Assembly (NCBI RefSeq): GCF_000226975.2
Contig: NZ_CP019285.1
Location: forward strand, 62,001-126,000
Source of the DNA: Halobiforma lacisalsi AJ5
Lineage (GTDB): Archaea; Halobacteriota; Halobacteria; Halobacteriales; Natrialbaceae
Direction of reading: 5' to 3'
Length of the DNA: 64,000 nt
Below, piece after piece: positions 52,928 to 60,205 of the stretch (position 1 is the stretch's first letter; the number at the start of each line of letters is the position of its first letter). The translations under genes were made by a program, and so were the position numbers. The notes beneath the pieces are model-generated. The model was not told where the DNA came from, did not search any database, and was given only the letters and a program-made list of their open reading frames with translations.

Positions 52928-53656
52928 ATGAGCGACAACGGCGCGTGGGTGAGCCTCTTCTCGGGCGGCAAGGACTCCTCGTGGGCGCTGTACCGGGCGC
53001 TGGAGGAGGGACTCGACGTGCGACGGCTCGTCACCGTCCACCCCGACGGCGACTCCTACATGTACCACGTCCCGGCGACTGATCTTGCCGCCCTGGCGGC
53101 CGAGAGCATCGGCATCGAACTCCTCGAGGTCGAGCCCGACGACTTCGAGGCCGACGCGGCGACCGACTCGAGCGTGCAGGGCGACGACGAACTCGAACCG
53201 CTCGAGGCCGCACTGCAGGATCTCGACGACGACCTCGAGGGGGGTATCGCCGGCGTCACGGCGGGCGCAGTCGAGAGCGAGTACCAGACGAGTCGGATCG
53301 AGGGAATGTGCGACCGGCTGGGCTGTGAGCTGTTCGCCCCGCTCTGGCAGGAAGATCCCCGCAAGTTGGCCAACGCGATGCTCGAGGCCGGTTTCGAGAT
53401 CGAGATCATCCAGGTCGCGGCCCACGGCCTGGACGAGTCCTGGCTCGGCCGCACCCTCGATCGGGCGGCGCTTGCGGACCTCGAGCGCCTCAACGAGGAG
53501 TACGGCGTCCACGTGCTAGGGGAAGGCGGCGAGTTCGAGACGCTGGTCGTGGACGCCCCACACATGGATCGGCGGATCGACCTCGAGTACGAGACGGAGT
53601 GGGAGGGGACTCGCGGCCGACTGCGGATTACGGACGCACGACTCGAGGACGCCTGA
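52928..53656 (+). CDS. dph6: Diphthine--ammonia ligase (Dph6)
   Basis: Dph6 performs the last amidation of diphthamide on elongation factor 2. The 242-residue protein has the PP-loop VSLFSGGKDSSWALYRAL near residue 8 and the family signatures VTVHPDGDSYMYHVP, GIAGVTAGAVESEYQTSRIEGMCDRLGCELFAPLWQED-type central helix region, and VHVLGEGGEFETLVVDAP near residue 195. An acidic insert (ADAATDSSVQGDDELEPLEAAL, about residues 76-97) interrupts the fold and contains the 23-bp repeat shared with the gene upstream. Confidence 0.93.
   Translation: MSDNGAWVSLFSGGKDSSWALYRALEEGLDVRRLVTVHPDGDSYMYHVPATDLAALAAESIGIELLEVEPDDFEADAATDSSVQGDDELEPLEAALQDLDDDLEGGIAGVTAGAVESEYQTSRIEGMCDRLGCELFAPLWQEDPRKLANAMLEAGFEIEIIQVAAHGLDESWLGRTLDRAALADLERLNEEYGVHVLGEGGEFETLVVDAPHMDRRIDLEYETEWEGTRGRLRITDARLEDA
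53165..53187 (+). repeat. 23-bp direct repeat, copy 2 (in dph6)
   Basis: Exact match to 52811-52833, in the same reading frame, inside an insertion loop of the enzyme. Confidence 0.8.
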
Positions 53657-53736
53657 CCGGCAGCCACGCGCGGAACCCGAGGCGTTTCAGGCGACGGGCC
53701 AACCCCCTTGCGCTTCCGAGTGGAGACGTCCACCGG

Positions 53737-54205
53737 ATGCTCGACAACGAACGCGACCTCTTCGTCCGGACGCTCGAGGAACTGTACCACCTGGAACGGG
53801 AACTCGAGGAGTTCCAGCCGGCACTCGCGGAGGCCGCGACCGACGAGGAACTGGAGGAGTTCTACATGGCTCACGGCGAGCGGACGACGGAGCAGGTCGG
53901 CCGGCTCGAGCCGAGATTCGACGCCATCGAGGTGGAGGTCGAACCAGGTCCTGTCGAGAGCCCATCCCTCGACGGACTCCGGAGAGCGCGAGGACCTCGT
54001 CGACGATCTGCAAGACCCCAACTTGGGCGACCTCGTCGAGGCGGAACTGGGACGTTCGATCGAACGCCTCGAGATCAGCAAACTCGAGACGCTGTTGACA
54101 CTCGCGCAGCGAACCGACCTCCCTAGCGAGGTCGTCGAACCGCTCGAGACGACGAAGACGGAAGCCGAAAACGGGCTCGAGCGACTCCAGGATCTATCCC
54201 TGTAA
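53737..54205 (+). pseudogene. Frameshifted DUF892/YciE-like ferritin-fold gene
   Basis: From the ATG at 53737 the frame reads MLDNERDLFVRTLEELYHLERELEEFQPALAEAATDEEL..., the start of a YciE/DUF892 four-helix protein. Near 53975 it loses its pattern. In the frame one base later, the matching C-terminal half appears: REDLVDDLQDPNLGDLVEAELGRSIERLEISKLETLL, then LERLQDLSL and a stop at 54203-54205. One base too many (or two too few) explains this. Together the halves make a full-length protein of about 155 residues. It is either a recent pseudogene or a sequencing error. Confidence 0.75.
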
Positions 54206-54243
54206 GTCGACCCGGCCTCGGGGTTCACGCCAGCGGCTGCCGC

Positions 54244-54954
54244 TCACTCCGACTCGAGGCCGCCGGGTTCCCGGATCGCGAGGACCGCACGGCGCTCGTC
54301 CTCGTCGGTCCCGTGCCACCACGCGATGCGATCGAGGTCGATCGGCCGGTACGTCGAGACGACGGATAGCCACTCGCAGGAGGCGATCGTCCGGCGTGGC
54401 TCGCTCGTATCGATCGGCGAGGACTCGAGGTCGGCGTCGAGGTCCTCGAGGAAGGCGACGACGGTCGGATCCGGCCGCACCGCGTCGACGCCCGCGAACT
54501 GTCTGAGGTACTGGAAGGTCGCGGGGCCGACGCCGGAGATCGATCCGATCGGATCCTCGGCGTACCGGTAGTGGTCGGCCTCGGCCGCCCACGCCTCGAG
54601 TGCGGCGAGGTCGTCGTCCTCGGGGCGGTCGGCGAGTGTGGCCGCGGCCTCGAGCAATACCCGGCGTTTCCGCTGTGCGCCGAACGCCGCCACGAGTTCC
54701 TCGTTCTCGAGGTCGATGGCCGCGAGGTCGGCGAACGAGCGGACCCGGCCGGTTTCGACGAACGCCTCGCGGAACCGTTCGACGGTCGGGTAGATCCCGG
54801 CGCGGAACCCCTGTCCGGTCGTCGAGGCGGCCGCCTCCGCAAGCAGCAGACGGGGGTCGTCGCCGGTCCAGCGATCGTGCTCGAGGAACGCCCGCGAGAG
54901 GCTCTCGTAGGGAACGTCCGCGGCGTACCGGTCGAGGGCCGACTGGACGGACAT
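54244..54954 (-). CDS. HhH-domain protein resembling base-excision DNA glycosylases
   Basis: The 236-residue helical protein has a helix-hairpin-helix segment ISGVGPATFQYLRQFAGVDAVRPDPTVVAFL near residues 137-170, like that in endonuclease III/HhH-GPD glycosylases, including the following Asp (RPDPT) that could serve as the catalytic Asp. It has no Fe-S cysteine cluster. Substrate or activity is unproven, and it may bind DNA without cutting. The ATG at 54954 is preferred because a TATA-like GCTATAGG lies at 54983-54990; further in-frame ATGs exist a few codons earlier. Confidence 0.72.
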   Translation of the reverse strand: MSVQSALDRYAADVPYESLSRAFLEHDRWTGDDPRLLLAEAAASTTGQGFRAGIYPTVERFREAFVETGRVRSFADLAAIDLENEELVAAFGAQRKRRVLLEAAATLADRPEDDDLAALEAWAAEADHYRYAEDPIGSISGVGPATFQYLRQFAGVDAVRPDPTVVAFLEDLDADLESSPIDTSEPRRTIASCEWLSVVSTYRPIDLDRIAWWHGTDEDERRAVLAIREPGGLESE

Positions 54955-55062
54955 CGGTTCGTTTCGACACATCACACGGTGTACCTATAGCTGTTGTGTC
55001 GATTCGATAGCCGTTCGAGCCGTTAGGCACGAATCGGACGGACCGGATCAAAGCGGTACGAG

Positions 55063-55527
55063 TCAGAGCGGTAACGCGACCAGCCGAGCGATCACGAGCA
55101 TCATCGCGAGCGCACCGAGGACGACGAACACCGCGTTCTCGAGGTCGGGATCGCCGGCTTCGATCGGGGTCGAGCCCGGTTCGGGCGTGTACTGGTCGTC
55201 GGGTTCGTCCTCGGCGGGGTCGCGAGCCGATTCCTCGTCACTCGAGAGGTCCATGCGGATCCGGTCGTGGGCGCGCTCACGATCAGGATCAGGATCATGA
55301 TCATGATCGCCGTCGATCCCATCGGGGCTCGAGCGTGGTACGTTCGCGTCCGAGTTCCGATTCGTGCTCGTGTTCCCGTTCCCGTTCTCGGTTACGTTCC
55401 CGTTCTCGGTTACGTTCGAACCCGAATTCGGATCCACACCCGCGTCCGACGGATGAGAGGGCGGCCGGTCGGGTCGGTTCTCGCCGTCTCCCCCGCGGCC
55501 ATCCGTTCCGGTCCCGTCGTCTGCCAT
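55063..55527 (-). CDS. Acidic protein with a single C-terminal membrane segment
   Basis: The 154-residue protein is disordered for 125 residues, with Asn/Gly/Thr repeats (VTENGNVTENGNGN, an 18-bp DNA repeat) and an Asp-His/Asp-Pro run. It ends with one membrane span (ENAVFVVLGALAMMLVIARLVALPL). It would be a tail-anchored protein facing the cytoplasm or, if inverted, an exposed stalk. It follows pyruvate kinase on the same strand by about 55 bp and may be cotranscribed. No function is recognised. Confidence 0.7.
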   Translation of the reverse strand: MADDGTGTDGRGGDGENRPDRPPSHPSDAGVDPNSGSNVTENGNVTENGNGNTSTNRNSDANVPRSSPDGIDGDHDHDPDPDRERAHDRIRMDLSSDEESARDPAEDEPDDQYTPEPGSTPIEAGDPDLENAVFVVLGALAMMLVIARLVALPL

Positions 55528-55583
55528 GCACGTTCGTAATAGACCTGCAGTCAAAAACCCGTGGGACGCAGGTCGGGATCGCT

Positions 55584-57401
55584 TCAGGTGCGTTCCGTTC
55601 GGTCGCCGATTTCGCCGCGGTAGACGACCCCGCGCTCGGCGTCGAGCGTCACCGTCGTCCCGACGTCGGTCTCGGAGACCTCCGCGTCGCTGATCATCGG
55701 GATATCCATCTCGCGAGCGACCAGCGCGGGGTAGCCGGTCATCCCGCGCTGGGCGTTGAGGATACCGCCGATCTTGCTCACGTCGCCGTCGAACTCCTCG
55801 TCGAAGTCCGCCGGGAGTGCGAGGATAGCGCCCTCGGGGACCTCGGAGAGGTCGCCGTCCGTCGTGCGTGCGATCGGCCCCGTTGCCCGGCCGTCGACGA
55901 CGACCCGACCGGTCGTCAGCGCCTCCGCGGCGACGTGGACCTTCATCATGTTCGTCGTGCTCGCACCCTCGAGGTCGGTCATCATGCCACAGAGGACGAC
56001 GACCGTATCGCCGCTGTCGGCGACGCCGGCGTCGAGCGCGGCCTGGACTGCCTTCTCGACGACGGCGTCGGCCCCCTGGTCGGAAACCCGGGCGTACAGC
56101 GGGGTGACGCCCCACGAGAGCGCGAGCCGACGGCGCACCTCGTGGTTCTGTGTGGAGGCGACGACGGGGACGCCGGGCCGATACTTGGCCGTCTTCAGGG
56201 CCGTGTAGCCGGACTCGGTGGCCGCGACGACGGCCTCCGCGCCGACGTCGCGGGCGAGAAAGCGGGCCGAGCGCGCGAGCGCGTCCGTCCGGGCCTCCCC
56301 TGCGGTCGGGACGCGCTGCTCGAGCAGTTCCTCGTACTCCTCGGAGTTCTCGACCTGGCGGACGATGCTGTCCATCGCATCGACGACGGCGACGGGGTGG
56401 TCGCCGATCGCGGTCTCGCCCGAGAGCATCACGGCGTCGGTGCCGTCGAGGACGGCATTCGCCACGTCCGACGCCTCGGCCCGCGTCGGGCGGCGAGCCG
56501 TGACCATCGAGTCGAGCATCTCCGTGGCGGTGATGACGGGCGATCCGGCCTCCCGACACTTGCGGATGATCCGCTTCTGGATCATGGGGACGTCCTCCAT
56601 CGGACACTCGACGCCCAGGTCGCCGCGGGCGACCATCACGCCGTAGGCGGCCTCGATGATCTCGTCCAGGTTCTCGACCGCGCCCGCCCGCTCGATCTTG
56701 GCGACGATCGGGATGTCGGCGCCTAACTCATCGAGGACCTCGTTGACCGCGTAGACGTCCTCGGCGTCCCGGACGAAACTCGCGGCCACGAAGTCGACCT
56801 CCTTCTCGGCGGCGAGTTCGAGATCCTTCCGGTCGCTCTCGGTGACGACGTCGAGGTCGAGGTCGACGCCGGGGACGTTGACCCCCTTCCGGCCGCCCAG
56901 TTCGCCGCCGGTGTCGACGCGGGCGAGGACGGCGTCCTCGCGCTCTCGCGAGTCCCGTTCGCTCGAGGAGTTCGAAGCGTGTCGCTCCTCGCTCTCCAGG
57001 TCCGTGTCGACGACGGTTGTCTCGATCAGCCCGTCGTCGAGCAGGATGCGGTCCCCGGGCTCGACGGCGTCGATCGGAAGCGAGAGCCCGACCGTATCCG
57101 GAGCCACCTCGTCGCCCTCGACGAAGCGGATCTCGGAGTCGGTCTCGAGGGTGACGGTCTCGCCCTCCGTGAGGGGTGCGGTGCGGATCTCGGGGCCCTG
57201 CATGTCGAGCATGACGGCGACCGGTTCGTCGCGCTTCTCGTCGACGCTGCGGACGCGGTCGATGAGGTCGGCCCGATCCTCGCGGCTGCCGTGGCTCGCG
57301 TTCAGCCGGGCGACCGACATGCCGGCTTCGGCGAGGTCCCGGATCGTGCGCCGGTCGCTCGAGGCCGGCCCCAGGGTACAGACGATCTTCGCGTTTCTCA
57401 T
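55584..57401 (-). CDS. pyk: Pyruvate kinase with PEP-utiliser-like C-terminal domain
   Basis: This glycolytic enzyme makes pyruvate and ATP from phosphoenolpyruvate. The 605-residue protein begins MRNAKIVCTLGPASSDRRTIRDL and has RLNASHGSREDRADLID, MLDMQGPEIRTAPL, FVAASFVRDAEDV, the signature IPIVAKIERAGAVENLDEII with catalytic Lys, VMVARGDLGVE and MLSGETAIGDHPV. About 120 residues extra at the C-terminus (ILNAQRGMTGYPALVAREMDIPMISDAEV) resemble the mobile phosphohistidine domain of PEP-utilising enzymes but lack a clear His. Residues 133-156 form an insertion (SEERHASNSSSERDSRERE) whose DNA resembles the trpA/trpB insertions. Confidence 0.95.
   Translation of the reverse strand: MRNAKIVCTLGPASSDRRTIRDLAEAGMSVARLNASHGSREDRADLIDRVRSVDEKRDEPVAVMLDMQGPEIRTAPLTEGETVTLETDSEIRFVEGDEVAPDTVGLSLPIDAVEPGDRILLDDGLIETTVVDTDLESEERHASNSSSERDSREREDAVLARVDTGGELGGRKGVNVPGVDLDLDVVTESDRKDLELAAEKEVDFVAASFVRDAEDVYAVNEVLDELGADIPIVAKIERAGAVENLDEIIEAAYGVMVARGDLGVECPMEDVPMIQKRIIRKCREAGSPVITATEMLDSMVTARRPTRAEASDVANAVLDGTDAVMLSGETAIGDHPVAVVDAMDSIVRQVENSEEYEELLEQRVPTAGEARTDALARSARFLARDVGAEAVVAATESGYTALKTAKYRPGVPVVASTQNHEVRRRLALSWGVTPLYARVSDQGADAVVEKAVQAALDAGVADSGDTVVVLCGMMTDLEGASTTNMMKVHVAAEALTTGRVVVDGRATGPIARTTDGDLSEVPEGAILALPADFDEEFDGDVSKIGGILNAQRGMTGYPALVAREMDIPMISDAEVSETDVGTTVTLDAERGVVYRGEIGDRTERT
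56943..56967 (-). repeat. Insertion core in pyk similar to those in trpA and trpB
   Basis: By eye 18 of 25 positions match the trpB motif (2599-2623), including the TCTCGCG and GCTCGA ends. It is read in the same frame (SSER..SRER versus SSGR..PRDE) inside an enzyme loop. The inner stem is imperfect. Confidence 0.5.
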
Positions 57402-57518
57402 GGGCCGAAATAGCGCGAGCACCCCCAAAAAGCCTCTTCTTTACTCGGTCTCGAGTTCGGATTTCTGCCGTCCTGTGCCACGTGAACCGTTTTCCGTCGA
57501 CCGGTGTTGCGAACGAAC

Positions 57519-57806
57519 GTGCCCACGTACGTGTCCCTCATCGACGTCACCGATCGCGAGGTCCAGAACACGCAGGAACTCGCCTCGATCTGGGGCGAGA
57601 TTCGGACGGAGTTCGAGCAACACGAGGCCGAACTCGTGGACTCCTACGCCATCCTCGGGCAACACGACTTCCTGGTGATCTTCGACGCGGACGACCACGA
57701 GTCGGCGTTCAAGTCGGCGCTGACGCTTCGCCGGCACGGGCTCGCCGGCGAGACGATGGAGATCGTCGACACTGACGACTTCTCGCACCTGGTCGACGAG
57801 ATCTAG
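57519..57806 (+). CDS. GYD/ferredoxin-like-fold dimeric domain protein
   Basis: The 95-residue protein has the layout of a GYD or Lrp-AsnC effector domain: VPTYVSLIDVTDREVQNTQELASIWGE, a helix, then VDSYAILGQHDFLVIFDADDHESAFKSALTLRRHG and a last strand ETMEIVDTDDF. It contains no DNA-binding part. It may bind a small ligand. The start GTG (57519) fits the domain start. It is convergent with the formate dehydrogenase-like gene, with 82 bp between them. Confidence 0.8.
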   Translation: MPTYVSLIDVTDREVQNTQELASIWGEIRTEFEQHEAELVDSYAILGQHDFLVIFDADDHESAFKSALTLRRHGLAGETMEIVDTDDFSHLVDEI

Positions 57807-57888
57807 CTCTCGCGACCGGAGCCGGACCGACGGCGGCTCGAGGGTGATCGGGTGTCCGCCTCGAACTCTCGGGCGGGCGACGACGAAC

Positions 57889-59976
57889 TCAGACCCGCTC
57901 GACCGTCACCGCGCTGTGTTTGTATTCCGGGATCTTCGCCACCGGATCGAGCGCGTCGCCGGTGAGGACGTTGATCAACGGCTCCGCGTAGTGGAACGTG
58001 GTGAAGACTGTCCCCCGCGTGATCGACGGCGTCACCTCCGCCGCGACCGTCACGGCTCCGCGTTCGTTCGAGAGGCGTACCTCGTCGCCGTCCTCGATCC
58101 CCCGCGCGTCGGCGTCGTCGGGGTGGAGCTGGACGACGTCCTCGCCGCGCAGTCGCATCAGGGTCCCCGAGCGGCGGGTGAGCGCGCCGCTGTTGAAGTG
58201 CTGGAGCACCCGGCCCGTCGTGAGCACCAGCTGGTCGTCCGCGAGGTCGTCGGCCGGCGGGACGTGGTCGACGGGGGCCAGCTCCGTCCGCCGGTCGCCG
58301 CTCGCGAACTCCCCTTCGTGGAGCACGTCGGTTCCCGACTCGGCCCCGGCCGGGAACGGCCATCGCTGGTAGCCCTCGCCGATCTCCCCGTAGGACATAC
58401 CGCCGTAGATCGGCGTCACCTCGGTCAGTTCCGCGAAGACGTCCGCGGGACCGTCGTAGTCGAACGCGAGGTCGGGGCCGGTGAGCCGCCGGCCGACCTC
58501 CTGCAGGATCTCGAGGTCGCGACGCGCCTCGCCGGGCGGGTCGGCGCTCGGCCGCATCCGCTGGACCCGGCGATCGGTGTTCGTGACCGTGCCCGCCTTT
58601 TCAGCCCACGAGCTACCCGGGAGGACGACGTCCGCGAGCTCTGCGGTCTCGGTCTCGAAGAGGTCGATGACGGCGAGGAAGTCGAGGTCGGCGAGCGCGT
58701 CGGCGACCTCGTTCGCGTTCGGTTCGGTGACGGCGGGGTTCTCGCCGAAGACGACGGCCGCACGGACCCCGTCGTCGCCGACCGAGCGGGCCCACTCGAC
58801 CTGGGTTCGACCGGGTTCGGCTGGCGGTTCGAACCCCCAGACCTCGGCGCAGCGATCCCGGGCATCGGCGTCGGTGACGGGGTCATATCCCGGAAGGTCG
58901 CCCGGTCGTGCGCCGACGTCGTTGGCCCCCTGGACGTTGTTCTGGCCCCGCAACGGGTTGATCCCGGTCCCCGGCTTCCCGACGTTGCCGGTGAGGACGG
59001 CGAGGTTGATCAGCGCGTGGACGTTGTCCGTCCCGCAGTGGTGCTGGCTCATTCCCATCCCCGTGAACGCGGCCGCGCGGTCGGCCTCGCCGTATGCTCG
59101 TGCCGCCGCCCGCAGGTCGTCCGGATCGACGCCCGCCTCGCGTGCGTTGGCCTCGACGTCGACGTCCTCGAGGTGGGCCTCGAACGCCGCCCGGCCCTCG
59201 GCGCGCTCGTCGAGGAACGCCTCGTCGACCAGTTCCTCCTCGACGACGACCTTCGCCATCGCGTTCAACAGCGGGATGTCGTAGCCGGGCGTGACCGGCA
59301 GGTGGACGTCGGCCTCCGCGGTCGTCGCGTTCTCGCGGGGATCGACGTGGATCAGCGTCGTGCCGTCGTCGACCGCCGGGGAGAGGTACGACTGGAACGC
59401 GATCGGGTGCTGTTCGGCCGGGTTCGCGCCACAGACGAGGAAGGCGTCGGCCTCGCCGACGTCCTCGAGCGTGTTGGTCATCGCGCCGGCTCCGAATCGT
59501 TCGACCATCGCCGCCACCGTCGAAGAGTGACAGAGCCGCGCGCAGTTGTCGACGTTGTTCGTGCCCAGCGCGCGAGCGATCTTCTGGACCAGGTAGTTCT
59601 CCTCGTTGGTGCAACTCGAGGATGCGAAGAACGCGACCGACTCCGGGCCGTGTTCGTCGACGACCTCGCGGACGCCGGCTTCGATTCGCTCGAGTGCTTC
59701 CTCCCACGGCGCGACGACGTGGGTGCCGGACTCGCGGACGAGCGGTCGGACGAGGCGCTTCTCGTGGCGGACGGGTTCGAAGGCGGCGACGCCTTTCGGA
59801 CAGACCTCGCCGCGCTGGTTGACCGACCCCTTCCAGCCGGTCGCCTTGTCGCCGTTCGCGTGTTCGATCCCGCAGCCGACCCCGCAGAACGGGCAGACGC
59901 TCTTGCTGGACTCGAACTCCGGGGGGTCCGGGTCCGACCCCAGGAACGGACTCGGCGGATCGTCGGCGGTTCCCAT
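57889..59976 (-). CDS. Formate dehydrogenase alpha-like molybdopterin oxidoreductase (cysteine form, cytoplasmic)
   Basis: The 695-residue protein has a 4Fe-4S motif at Cys28, Cys31, Cys35 and Cys59 (VCPFCGVGCG...GEVCPKG). The Mo ligand site DNCARLCHSST places Cys149-His150 exactly where selenocysteine-His lies in FdhF, so this is the Cys form of a formate dehydrogenase-like enzyme. MsQHHCGTDN-type, NPLRGQNNVQGANDVG and the C-terminal FNSGALTRRSGTLMRLR match as well. No Tat signal is seen, so the protein acts in the cytoplasm. No ferredoxin or NAD-binding partner is coded next to it. It is divergent from formate-THF ligase, which fits formate as substrate. Confidence 0.87.
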   Translation of the reverse strand: MGTADDPPSPFLGSDPDPPEFESSKSVCPFCGVGCGIEHANGDKATGWKGSVNQRGEVCPKGVAAFEPVRHEKRLVRPLVRESGTHVVAPWEEALERIEAGVREVVDEHGPESVAFFASSSCTNEENYLVQKIARALGTNNVDNCARLCHSSTVAAMVERFGAGAMTNTLEDVGEADAFLVCGANPAEQHPIAFQSYLSPAVDDGTTLIHVDPRENATTAEADVHLPVTPGYDIPLLNAMAKVVVEEELVDEAFLDERAEGRAAFEAHLEDVDVEANAREAGVDPDDLRAAARAYGEADRAAAFTGMGMSQHHCGTDNVHALINLAVLTGNVGKPGTGINPLRGQNNVQGANDVGARPGDLPGYDPVTDADARDRCAEVWGFEPPAEPGRTQVEWARSVGDDGVRAAVVFGENPAVTEPNANEVADALADLDFLAVIDLFETETAELADVVLPGSSWAEKAGTVTNTDRRVQRMRPSADPPGEARRDLEILQEVGRRLTGPDLAFDYDGPADVFAELTEVTPIYGGMSYGEIGEGYQRWPFPAGAESGTDVLHEGEFASGDRRTELAPVDHVPPADDLADDQLVLTTGRVLQHFNSGALTRRSGTLMRLRGEDVVQLHPDDADARGIEDGDEVRLSNERGAVTVAAEVTPSITRGTVFTTFHYAEPLINVLTGDALDPVAKIPEYKHSAVTVERV

Positions 59977-60205
59977 ACGCGGTCGTTCGGGCGGAATCGC
60001 GGTTAAGTGTACCTCCGATTCCGAGCGGGCGACAACGCGGACAAGGGCGGGGTCGGTGGGACCGGCGCGGGCCGACCCACGAGGAACGACCAGGACCGTT
60101 CGGCGATGTACACGTTCGCTGAACGGCCCACAAGACGACACACGTGTTCCCATGCCGTGGTAATCAGGTGGAGTATTTGACTCCGAGCGCGGCGAAGCGA
60201 CTCGT

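Noticed and set aside
58820-58842. A tRNA-like GGTTCGAACC string
   Set aside because: It is inside the formate dehydrogenase-like coding sequence (codons for PPAEPGR region) and has no acceptor or anticodon stems around it.
57844-60006. A 720-codon plus-strand frame opposite the formate dehydrogenase-like gene
   Set aside because: Mirror frame of a strongly supported molybdoenzyme gene, and its product has no domain pattern.
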